This document shows positions 12,481 to 23,880 of a stretch of 64,000 nt of DNA, in pieces. The notes beneath the pieces were generated by a model. That model searched no databases and was not told the DNA's origin. It worked only from the letters and a program-made list of their open reading frames with translations. The stretch comes from Silene latifolia (taxonomy: Eukaryota; Streptophyta; Magnoliopsida; Caryophyllales; Caryophyllaceae). Positions within the stretch are counted from its first letter, which is position 1. The number at the start of each line of letters is the position of its first letter. The DNA is taken from assembly GCF_048544455.1 (NCBI RefSeq), contig NC_133537.1, forward strand, positions 14,569,541 to 14,633,540. The letters are read 5' to 3'. A program made the translations under genes and the position numbers.

Positions 12481-15058
12481 TGATGAGTAGTATTTTAGTC
12501 GTATTTTACCTCGCATTTATACTTTATTCCGACTCGATTTTGTGTGCTTAAATGTCTAAAAAGCTCATTTATTTACTAATTTATAATAATTAGTCGTATT
12601 AGTTATATTTAGTAGTTAGTTGGTTTTACATGATATTAATAAAGCTATAACTTCGTTGTTTATAAATTTCTAGGTGAGGCGGAATATCAAAGCTAAGCTA
12701 GACGGAAGGGAGTATAAGTCAAAGCAAGGCGAGACGGAATTTGAGACAAAATAAACTATGGCGTGAATGAAGTCAGTCGTTGACTTTGTCAAAGTCAACC
12801 TTCCACCTTAAAATTCATTTCATCAAAAGTATCCTTGGTTTCTTCGTTGCCATCTGCTACCTTATCTCCTTCATTCATTTCAATCCCCATTAATGCATCA
12901 CCATCATCACCAATCCCGTACTCCATCAGCTACCCAACTCCGTTTCCGCATCAAAATTCCACTGCCATCATCACCCTTCCCCTGCCTCCATCACCATAAC
13001 ACCACGATCACCATCAATTCCCTCCATTCACCCGCACCTGCAACAATAACATCACCAACAACCCGACCATTCATCATCACCAACATCATTCCACCTGCAT
13101 TTCTTCACCATCATACCTTCATCACCATGTCAGCCAATCCACAACGCAGCAACAACACCACCTCACCAGAATTTCACCTCCTCCATTACTCAACCTCGGA
13201 CAACTTCAATTCCACCACTGATCTCCGCCATTCTCGCCTCCATTAACAACCACCATTACTCCCTTCACTCACTTCAATCACCATTTTCATCACCCTCATT
13301 CAATCACACTGAAACCCGAATCCAACATCAAAACCACCATTGACCCACTTGCTCTTCAATTTCGGTATCAAAACCGATCTCAGGTTCGACTCCATCGAAT
13401 CCTCAATCAAAAGGAATGAAGAAGAGAAGATCAGAGCAATCGAGTTCAAGTTTGACCCACTCAAATCGATGAAAACAGAGCTATTTTGAAGTTTTGTGAT
13501 CCTATCGGCGTCCCGGCAGCGGTAGTCCTCCCCTACCGGTAGCCGCAACATTAATTTTCCCTTCTTTTTGTGAAAGACTCGCTACCGGTCATAGCCACCG
13601 GCAGCCGGGCAACCGGCATACAACAACGCAAACAACATTCTCGCATCAATTTGTGTTCCTATGCCGGTGCCCCGGCAGCCGCCCCACCGGCAACCACACA
13701 CACCTAGTGAATTTCCGCCTTTTCTTCAAGTACTCGCTGCCGGCACCTCGCACCGACCGCCGGTGTACCGGCAGAGGCCCCATGACTGCGTGATTGTCGT
13801 CTTTTTGCCCTGTTTCATTTGTGCCCACGTTTCGTTTTTGTTTTGCTTGGTTTTAGAGTCAGTGAATTGTGTCGATGGTATTTTGGGTGATTAGTATATT
13901 ATTATTATTATTATTATTATTATTAGAACACTTAGTATATAAAGACACAATACATTAGACAACACACTACCCTTAGAAATTAGAATAGAAATTAGATTAG
14001 TCCATCCTTCTCTCTCAATATTGTAGAACCCTAATATTTACTCTCTCATTTTCATTCAATAAAATTTGCAATCTTTCTTTAATTATTAGTTTAATTCTTC
14101 CTTTGTTTATGCAAGTTCTTCATCCCTCATTAGTATAAATTAGTATTTTGGGTTGTATTTGAAGATTAGAAGAAATTCATTCTTCCATTATTATCCAAGA
14201 TTGTTACTTTCCTCTTTGTTGGTACAATTCTCATCTTTTGTTTACATTATTTTCATTTGTTTATATTTCTTATGTTGTTTAATTGTTATTCATCAAAAGT
14301 ATTAGTCTTTATCATGTTTACAATGTTTACTTGTTTATTGTTGGAAATTGTTGGTAATTTCTCACCCATGAACATGAGTGAGTAGTCTTATCTAAGGTCA
14401 TAGGGGGAATTTGGGTAATTATGGGGATGCATTTGGGTTGTTAACCTTTTGAATTGGGTGATTATGTGGTTTCTACTCTTAATGCATTTGAAGTGTTTGT
14501 GGAAATGCCTCAATGAAAATTGGACATTTCATTAACATGTTTGGCTTACCTTGGTGCATTGTGCTATTAGATAGTTTTAGAAGTGCTTATCGATGAGTTT
14601 TAATGAAAGTTAGAACATCTCTTTGATGCATTCGATCCATCTTGGTGCTCATGCTATTGGGTAGTCTTTATGCTTTATTTGTAGCTAGTTCATCTCGATC
14701 AAGTGACAACTTATTGAGGAGCTTAAGGTGACTAAGAAATTAGTCTTAAACCCTTGACCACCATTATTACCCTTTTCTTGTTAGACCTTGTTTCTCCCCT
14801 AATTGCCCTTTGTGAACCCAAAGACCTTAGCCTTCCCTTATTAATTAAAATCAATTTCATTTAGTTTAATTTTATACCTTGTTGCATCTTAGTTTATAAT
14901 TAATACATCTTATTTTGTTTGACTAAACTAAAGACTTAAACAAACCAAGTATCTAACCCCCGCCATCTTTGTGTTCGACACCCGAATAAATACTACTTTT
15001 ATTTGGTTCTTTATAAATAATTTTTGGTACCGGAAGTGACGACAAAACCCGGTCATCA
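12481..15058 (+). repeat. Athila-like LTR, first copy (2,578 bp)
   Basis: Starts TGATGAGTAG after a polypurine tract and ends GGTCATCA two bases before the primer-binding site. It contains a TATATAAA box (13936-13943), an ATT microsatellite (about 13897-13924) and an AATAAA-type word near 14058. It differs from the second LTR at only scattered sites, mostly near 12925-12980 and 13500-13690, so the two are recent relatives. Confidence 0.9.
13936..13943 (+). promoter_or_regulatory. LTR TATA box
   Basis: TATATAAA inside the first Athila-like LTR, followed about 120 bp later by an AATAAA-type word. The same box is at 22567-22574 in the second LTR. It probably drives the element's genomic RNA. 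Confidence 0.6.
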
Positions 15059-15060
15059 AA

Positions 15061-15078
15061 TGGCGCCGTTGCCGGGGA
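15061..15078 (+). other. Primer-binding site of the Athila-like element
   Basis: TGGCGCCGTTGCCGGGGA, two bases after the LTR. It is complementary to the 3' end of plant tRNA-Asp, the usual primer for Athila-type elements. Confidence 0.85.
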
Positions 15079-15228
15079 TGGCGTTAGGTTATGCTTAGTT
15101 AGTTAGAGTCTTAGGCTTAGTCTTAGTTACTTGTTGTTTGCGTAGTTTGCGTAGTTTGTGTGCTTCTTGTAGAGTGTGTGTGATTTTTGCCTTGCCCTAG
15201 TGTGTAAAAGCACTAGGAGTCTTACGGT

Positions 15229-18200
15229 TTGTCAAGTTGTATGCCTAGGAGGAACCACCAAGCTTTGCTCTTTGACTCCGATCCCGAAAGGCTTTTTAGA
15301 GCCTTAAGGAATAGGACCATTGCAAGGGTTAGAACCTCTTCTCAAGCAACCATAAACCAAGCAAATCCACCCATACAACCTCTCATTGAAAACACAACTC
15401 AACAACAACCAAACAACACAATTGAGCCTTCAATAGAAAATCCATTTCACAACTTCCAATTTTCTAATAGCCCACCTCAAACACCACCCCCTCATATACC
15501 AAATCCACCACCACCAATGGCTTTACGTGACCATAACCGTCCTAACCACAATGATGCTTGTGACCCAATTAATTTTGGCATCTTGGCCCCAAACAACTTT
15601 GAAATGCATCCCGCCCAAGTCGGGTTGATTGAGAAGGATTTGTTCGGGGGGCATATTGAAGAGGATGCTCATGCTCACCTCCGGAAGTTTAAGAGGAAGG
15701 TTTCAATGATGAAAAAGAATGGGGTGTCCGAGGACACCTTGAGAATGATGTTGTTTCCGTTTTCATTGACGGGCAAGGCGGACCGGTGGTTGAACATTCA
15801 CCCCCCGGATACCTTCACGACATGGGATGCCTTGGCTAAAGCATTCATGGCCAAATATTACCCTTCATCAAAGACCGCAATGCTCCGTAATGAGATTCAT
15901 ACATTTCAACAAGAAGACGGGGAGTCTTTAAGTGAAGCTTGGGACCGATATCAATACTTAATAGCAAGTTGTCCCCATCATGGAATCCCGGAATGGTACA
16001 TCACTCAAACATTCTTTCAAACGTTGCTACCTTGGACTAAGGAGATGGTAAAATGCCTCATGGGGAGGATTTGATCACTTGAATGATGAAGAAGGCACTA
16101 CTATAATCAAGAAAATGGTGGACTCCGAGGCAAACTATGGCACAAGAGTGAATGTCTTGAGAAGAAGTAAGCACCCTCCCGAATTCTTACTAAATAAGGA
16201 GACTAATGCTAAGCTTGATATGCTCACCAAAAAGCTTGAAGAGTTGAGTAAGAAGAAGCAAGTGAACCAAGTGAATCAAACTACCACTACTCATGGACCA
16301 TCCATGGAGGAAGTGATGCAAAGATCAATATGTGAGTCATGTGGAGGGATGGGTCACACTTATGAAGTATGTGCAAATAACCATTATAACAACTTTGATG
16401 GGAACAATGTGCAAGAGGTGAATGCTTTCCAAGCATTTAACAATTTTTCCAACCGTCCACCTAGGCCCTCATTCAACAACAATCAAGGACCCAACCAAAA
16501 CTTTGCCAACCAATCTCAAGCATACCAAGATTATGGGTGTAACCAAGGCAATCAAAAATTTTACCAAGGAAACCAAGGAAACCAAGCCAACCAAGGGTTT
16601 GGTCAAGGATTCAATCAATGGAACAACAACAATTGGAACAATCAAGGCTACAACAATAATCAAAGGTACAACCAAGGGCAAAATCAAGGGTTCAATCAAG
16701 GGTACCAAGGGAACAACCAAAATTCCAACTTTAGAGATCAAGGATATGGCTTTCCTCTTCCAATTTTCAACCAACCTTTCAACCAAGAGCCACCACCCCA
16801 AGCAAGTAATACCATGGGAGATGATAAATATGACAACTTAGTGAAGTTGATAGGGGATTTGGCAAGTAATACCCAACAACAAATCAAGAGTCTTGAAGCT
16901 AAAGTGGCTTCCCAAGCTCTCATGAGTTCTCAAAAACCACCGGGTGTATTTCTAAGACAAGGGCAAAATCCAAGGGACCCTATGAAGTCAAAGGAAGTTA
17001 ATGCTATCATGGTTGGAGTTGAAGAGGAAAAAGAAGAGTCATTTGATTTGCCAAGTCAAGAGGAGTTATCTTACACTACTCTCTTTTCCATGGCTATGGA
17101 AACATTCCAAGAAGTTGACCATGAGCCCGAAAAAGAGAGCATAGAAGACTATGTGCTTGAGCAAATAATGACAATTCATGGTACAAGCTTGGATGTTGAA
17201 GTCGACCCGGATAAGGGAGAGATGGTTATGACTACACCAACCATTATGAGTGAAGAATTTGTGCTTGAGGAAATAGTGGAAGCACCAAATGTGAGGGTAG
17301 AAGTTGAGAGGAACCCGGAAAAAGAAGAGATGGTGATGGTAGAAAAACACTCTTTGGCCAAGCAAGAAGAAGTCATTTCTAGAAGAGTGGACATTAATAG
17401 CCATGAGCTTGATGCCTCAAGTAAAGAGTGCAATGTGGTAAAGTCTAAAGAAATCCCCGTCAAACTTGATGACCCCGGGAGTTTCTCAATTTCATGTACC
17501 GTGGGTGACCAAAAGGTGGATAATGCTTTATTTGACTTAGGGGCAAGTGTGAGTGTCATACCACTTGTCCTTGTGAAGAGGTTGAATATTTCAAGCTTAG
17601 CCCACACTTCCGTTACAATCAAGCTTGCCGACGGGACAATCAAATCTCCGAATGGGATTCTCAAGGATATCATGGTTCAAATTGGTAAGCTTTCAATTCC
17701 TACCGATTTTATTGTATTGGACATCCCTATGGGAAGACGCTCCCGTATCATTCTTGGTAGGCCATTCTTGGCCACGGGAGGAGCTATCATAGATGTCAAA
17801 GAGGGAAAATTGTCATTCAAAGTTGAGAAGGAAAAAGTTGAATTTAAGCTATCACATGCTTCAAAGAAAACCGTGGTTCAAAACATGTTTGCCGTGGAAA
17901 CTTTATAACTCCATGAGAATGACGAAGATGAGAACATGGAATTCTTGATTGCTTGTGAGCCAAAATTTGATGATGAGCCACCGGATAAGTTCCTTGAAGA
18001 AGAAGTGAATGCTAAAGATAAGTGTGGGGAAATGGGCAAAACTTGGGAAACCGAGTTCAATTCTAGCACCAATGCCCCTCCAAAATCAAAACCGGGAATT
18101 GAAAAGAAGAATCCAAAAAGATGGAGGAAGAGATCGAAAGGAAAGAGGGTATGTGACCCTAATGTTGACAAAGAGACTAAGGAAAAGCTTGAAGAAGAAG

Positions 18201-18337
18201 TGAACCGAAAATGGCAAGAGGTTCAACATGCCATGTGTAGGTTACATGATGTGATGACAAGGGTGAAAGGCTCTTGTTTTGTTGGTAGTGAAAATGGTGG
18301 AAGGTTGGTGGGATCTCGGGATATTGATCCCGGTTGA
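15229..18337 (+). pseudogene. Athila-like gag and aspartic protease polyprotein
   Basis: The start at 15229 (MPRRNHQALLFDSDPE from 15241) follows the primer-binding site. The gag core is clear at about 15640-16050 (HLRKFKRKVSMMKKNGVSED, FPFSLTGKADRWL, ESLSEAWDRYQYL). A CESCGGMGHTYEVC zinc knuckle lies near 16330-16375, then an Asn/Gln/Gly-rich repeat region (16440-16740). The retroviral-type protease has its active-site motif at about 17525 (ALFDLGASVSVIP, with DLG where many relatives have D-S/T-G) and IILGRPFLATGG near 17750. One frameshift near 16060 and one in-frame TAA (17906-17908) interrupt it, and the same frame then runs to 18337. Athila polyproteins normally continue into RT, which is absent here. 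It encodes the structural shell and the maturation protease of a non-autonomous element. Confidence 0.88.
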
Positions 18338-21117
18338 ATGAAGTCTTTGAATGAAGAGGTTTGGTGGAGTCACTTAAGAACCACCGCAATGTACATATTC
18401 TCTTTCTCTTTAATTAAATTTTTACCGCATTTTGCATTTAGTAACATGATTAGAAAAGAAGCTAATCTAAATTAGCTCTCTTTGCATTCATATAGTGTAG
18501 CTTGCATCGTATTTAAATATTGCATATAGATTAGATCATGCATTGCATACTTATTTGAAAACCACTAAAAATTTGAAAAAATCAAAAATCACCAAAAACA
18601 TGTATTTCATTTCCGAATTTCCTCCACACATTTATTTCCATGGAAATATGTAAATAAATAAGTGTGGGGAGGAAATTCCATCATTTTAAAAATACAAAAA
18701 AACGTGTTATTTATTTTCAAATATTCAAAAAATCCAAAAATATGTTCTTTAATTTCGAAAAATTCAAAAACCACCAAAAATATGTTGTTTATTTTTCCTA
18801 TTCTCTCCCTATACTTTGTTCCATTGAGGACAATGTAAATTTCAAGTGTGGGGAGGGAAATATCCACTTTGTGAATATTGTCTATATTTGTTCATATCAT
18901 TATATACTTGTAAATTTAAGAAAAAAAAAGCAAGAAAATGCCTAAAAATTGAAAAATTTCTGAAAAATACAAAAATATTGCATTGTATATATATGTTTGG
19001 CTAACCTTTGGCATATGCATCTACCATTTGAGGCAAAAAGGAGCTAGCAGTCGCTTGGTAAACTCGTTCTAATCTCTTACTTCTTTACCGTTCTTTCTTT
19101 TTGTATCTTGTATATATGAAGGAGAATGGGATTTTGTGCCTTGGATGTTCCCTTGGGGAACTTGTGGATTGTTGGTGTTGATGTGTTGCTAGGATTAGTC
19201 CAAATTGTTGCATGTTTACCTTATGTTCATTTCCATTTCTCGCATGCATTTGTTTCACATGTATATATATGTTGTGTTCCCTTCTTGTTGCATTGAGTTT
19301 GTATATAAATTTTTGAACAAAATTTGGTCTAGGAAGGGAGTATGATACCCTCTATGATGATATTGTCTAGGTCGTGTCTTTCCCCTCTTAGTGGCTTGCA
19401 CCTTGTGACCTCCTTGTTAGGGTGTTTGCTTGCAAATACCCGGGAAATGAGGCTAGACCGGAAAGTTTTGACCACCATGTGAGACCAAGACCGTAGACTA
19501 GGCCTAGATTTCGACATAGCTACTTACATGTGAGATTTAGAGCCTCCTTGGGACCGGTACATCCATACCCGGTCTCCCTTAGGTGTGAGTAGGCTCCTTG
19601 CGTGGCATGTCACATCACGACGCATAAGCATGGCGTCCTTTCCTTTTTAGACCATGAGATGTTCATTTATGTGCATATTTTGAAACAATTAGTTGCATTT
19701 CATTTTTGAGCCTCACATTGCCAAATAAGCCTATTTTTCGACCCTTTAGACGAGGTCCTATTTTGCTAACCCCTTTTGAGCTTGAACCTCTCTTTTGGCA
19801 CCTACAAAACTAGCTACATACCATAAACAACCTTCCCTTATCAAGAAAGTTGCTTACATGTTGTTGGTTGTATGAAGAAGGGTGTTTTGAGTCCTAGTTG
19901 ATGATTTGAGTCGGAATAATTGCCTTCATTTGGTTGGTTTGAATAAAGAGGTTTTGAAAAAGAAAAGAAAAGAAAATAGAAAAGGAGAAAAATGTAAGGA
20001 AAAAGAAAAAAATTTGCACTTATACTTTGTTTGATGAAAAAAAGCCAAGCAACACTCCTTTCATCAATGGAGTAGAAAAAGGCGTTGCAAGAATAAAAAG
20101 GGCATTTGATGTTTTTCCTAAGTGAGTCGGGTTTACACAATTTTTGCTTGATTTTGACAAGCCAATTTCTTGTTAGGGTGTAGACGTTACTCATTGGTTG
20201 CAATAAGGTGATAATTTTCGTATTTTTCCAAAGTGAGTCGGGTTTGTACAATGTTTGCATAAATTCGGGAAACCAATTTTTGTTAGGGTGTAGACGTTAC
20301 TCATTTGTTGTAATAAAAGTGGAAGAAATTGAATTTTGGCAACTTCTTGATGTGTACCTCCACATTTTTCCAAAATGGTGCTTGCACCAACCCCGTTTCG
20401 ACCCACCACCTAGCCCCGTTACAACCCTTGTTTCTCTTTATGCATATTTTCCTTTTTTGCATCTCATAAATGGTCTTGTAGGAGAGGATTCCATGTTAGA
20501 TTGCGGGCATGCCTCACGAGTCGAGTAGTTGAGTGATTTTGGTTACTTTTTGCACAAAAATAACCCGTTCTAAAAAGAAAATGAGAGACTAGTGAAAACC
20601 GTGAGGAAGTCGGTAGTCTTGGTCCCCTTAGTCATGGGTCAATTTGGTCGAATCTTGTGTGTGTCGTGTAAATCTTGAAGGTTAGGCTTTGCTTCCCCCT
20701 TTCCCGCCTTTGAATTTGTTTCCTAGGCATTTGGTTGTCATATTGAGGTTGCTTGAGCCACCACTAGGGCATTGACACCCCGCCAAGACTATGAGACGGT
20801 ATCTCCCGACCAAAACCTTTAATTGTTCAAAGTAAAACGGCCGCTTAGATGAGGAAAGCGGTTTGACTTTTTGTGATGCATCTTATATGTCGATCCGTGC
20901 TTAATGTTGGATGTGTCAAGAATTTTCCGCAAGCCCCCACTTGCCTTGCATCGGAATGCATACCTCATTGTGTTTTGGTGTGAGTTGAAGGGACGGAGGA
21001 GGCCCGTTAATTGCCTTTCATCGGATATTATTAGTTTAGCTAGTTTCTTATATTACGGGTCTTAGTTTATTTAATGAGCTTACTCGAGGACGAGTAAGGT
21101 ATAAGTGTGGGGAGATT
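18338..21117 (+). other. Non-coding 3' internal region and polypurine tract of the Athila-like element
   Basis: No RT or integrase. It contains two 'aagtgtggggagg' words (about 18660 and 18845), which resemble diverged polypurine tracts, and short A-rich ORFs that are not convincing. The functional-looking polypurine tract, gtgtggggagatt, ends at 21117, directly before the LTR. The part from 19420 is duplicated at 10783. Confidence 0.7.
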
Positions 21118-23689
21118 TGATGAGTAGTATTTTAGTCGTATTTTACCTCGCATTTATACTTTATTCCGACTCGATTTTGTGTGCTTAAATGTCTAAAAAG
21201 CTCATTTATTTACTAATTTATAATAATTAGTCGTATTAGTTATATTTAGTAGTTAGTTGGTTTTACATGATATTAATAAAGCTATAACTTCGTTGTTTAT
21301 AAATTTCTAGGTGAGGCGGAATATCAAAGCTAAGCTAGACGGAAGGGAGTATAAGTCAAAGCAAGGCGAGACGGAATTTGAGACAAAATAAACTATGGCG
21401 TGAATGAAGTCAGTCGTTGACTTTGTCAAAGTCAACCTTCCACCTTAAAATTCATTTCATCAAAAGTATCCTTGGTTTCTTCGTTGCCATCTGCTACCTT
21501 ATCTCCTTCATTCATTTCAATCCCCATTAATGCATCACCATCATCACCAATCCCGTACTCCATCGCCTACCCAACTCCGTTTCCGCATCAAAATTCCACC
21601 GCCATCATCACCCTTCCCTGCCTCCATCACCATAACACCACGATCACCATCAATTCCCTCCATTCACCCGCACCTGCAACAATAACATCACCAACAACCC
21701 GACCATTCATCATCACCAACATCATTCCACCTGCATTTCTTCACCATCATACCTTCATCACCATGTCAGCCAATCCACAACGCAGCAACAACACCACCTC
21801 ACCAGAATTTCACCTCCTCCATTACTCAACCTCGGACAACTTCAATTCCACCACTGATCTCCGCCATTCTCGCCTCCATTAACAACCACCATTACTCCCT
21901 TCACTCACTTCAATCACCATTTTCATCACCCTCATTCAATCACACTGAAACCCGAATCCAACATCAAAACCACCATTGACCCACTTGCTCTTCAATTTCG
22001 GTATCAAAACCGATCTCAGGTTCGACTCCATCGAATCCTCAATCAAAAGGAATGAAGAAGAGAAGATCAGAGCAATCGAGTTCAAGTTTGACCCACTCAA
22101 ATCGATGAAAACAGAGCTATTTTGAAGTTTTGTGATCCTATGCGGCAGTACCAGCAGCCGTCCTCCCCTACCGGTAGCCGCAACATTAATTTTCCCTTCT
22201 TTTTGTGAAAGACTCGCTACCGGTCATAGCCACCGCAGCCGGGCAACGGCATACAACAACGCAAACAACATTCTCGCATCAATTTGTGTTCCTATGCCGG
22301 TGCCCCGGCAGCCGCCCCAAGCAACCACACACACCTAGTGAATTTCCGCCTTTTCTTCAAGTACTCGCTGCCGGCACCTCGTACCGACCGCCGGTGTACC
22401 GGCAGAGGCCCCATGACTGCGTGATTGTCGTCTTTTTGCCCTGTTTCATTTGTGCCCACGTTTCGTTTTTGTTTTGCTTGGTTTTAGAGTCAGTGAATTG
22501 TGTCGATGGTATTTTGGGTGATTAGTATATTATTATTATTATTATTATTATTATTAGAACACTTAGTATATAAAGACACAATACATTAGACAACACACTA
22601 CCCTTAGAAATTAGAATAGAAATTAGATTAGTCCATCCTTCTCTCTCAATATTTTAGAACCCTAATATTTACTCTCTCATTTTCATTCAATAAAATTTGC
22701 AATCTTTCTTTAATTATTAGTTTAATTCTTCCTTTGTTTATGCAAGTTCTTCATCCCTCATTAGTATAAATTAGTATTTTGGGTTGTATTTGAAGATTAG
22801 AAGAAATTCATTCTTCCATTATTATCCAAGATTGTTACTTTCCTCTTTGTTAGTAAAATTCTCATCTTTTGTTTACATTATTTTCATTTGTTTACATTTC
22901 TTATGTTGTTTAATTGTTATTCATCAAAAGTATTAGTCTTTATCATGTTTACAATGTTTACTTGTTTATTGTTGGAAATTGTTGGTAATTTCTCACCCAT
23001 GAACATGAGTGAGTAGTCTTATCTAAGGTCATAGGGGGAATTTGGGTAATTAAGGAGATGCATTTGGGTTGTTAACCTTTTGAATTGGGTGATTATGTGG
23101 TTTCTACTCTTAATGCATTTGAAGTGTTTGTGGAAATGCCTCAATGAAAATTGGACATTTCATTAACATGTTTGGCTTACCTTGGTGCATTGTGCTATTA
23201 GATAGTTTTAGAAGTGCTTATCGATGAGTTTTAATGAAAGTTAGAACATCTCTTTGATGCATTCGATCCATCTTGGCGCTCATGCTATTGGGTAGTCTTT
23301 ATGCTTTATTTGTAGCTAGTTCATCTCGATCAAGTGACAACTTATTGAGGAGCTTAAGGTGACTAAGAAATTAGTCTTAAACCCTTGACCACCATTATCA
23401 CCCTTTTCTTGTTAGACCTTGTTTCTCCCCTAATTGCCCTTTGTGAACCCAAAGACCTTAGCCTTCCCTTATTAATTAAAATCAATTTCATTTAGTTTAA
23501 TTTTATACCTTGTTGCATCTTAGTTTATAATTAATACATCTTATTTTGTTTGACTAAACTAAAGACTTAAACAAACCAAGTATCTAACCCCCGCCATCTT
23601 TGTGTTCGACACCCGAATAAATACTACTTTTATTTGGTTCTTTATAAATAATTTTTGGTACCGGAAGTGACGACAAAACCCGGTCATCA
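21118..23689 (+). repeat. Athila-like LTR, second copy (2,572 bp)
   Basis: Same ends as the first LTR (TGATGAGTAG to GGTCATCA). It is followed directly by the resumed Ulp1 exon at 23690. Its TATA box is at 22567-22574. Confidence 0.9.
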
Positions 23690-23796
23690 ACTTACCAACT
23701 CCACGTCTGCAAATTTGACATCCAATGAGTCAATCTGTTCATTAAATTAGGTGACACGTATTAGAGAATAAAAACTTGTAATAATTGGGCACTTAT

Positions 23797-23880
23797 TTGA
23801 TGCATGTTCAGTGTTGTTTAATGTACCTATATTGGTATTTCGTGCATCTACAAGATTATTTCATGCATTCGAAAGTCTAA
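23797..23880. repeat. 21-bp phased ATGCA array in a Ulp1 intron
   Basis: Four units (tttgatgcat, tttaatgtac, tttcgtgcat, tttcatgcat) spaced exactly 21 bp apart, between the exons at 23690-23734 and 23918-24080. Confidence 0.85.

Larger units (their letters stand above)
10783..23689 (+). mobile_element. Athila-like gag-protease LTR retrotransposon array (partial internal-LTR-internal-LTR)
   Basis: Order: partial internal 3' region (10783-12480), LTR (12481-15058), complete internal region (15059-21117), LTR (21118-23689). The internal region encodes Athila-type gag and protease only; no RT, RNase H or integrase is seen, so it needs a helper. It lies inside a Ulp1 exon, and the flanking exon pieces 10681-10782 and 23690-23734 add up to 49 whole codons. 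No target duplication remains, because the left LTR and part of the internal region are missing. This order is what remains after loss of one end of a tandem LTR-internal-LTR-internal-LTR array. Confidence 0.85.

Noticed and set aside
10783-15058. A 4.3-kb LTR
   Set aside because: The duplicated unit could be read as one LTR, but the polypurine tract and TG start at 12481 and the primer-binding site after 15058 set the LTR at 2.58 kb. The rest is internal sequence.
18607-18945. Overlapping 86 and 93-codon ORFs in the Athila-like internal region
   Set aside because: AT-rich sequence with Phe/Lys/Asn-biased translations and no family match.
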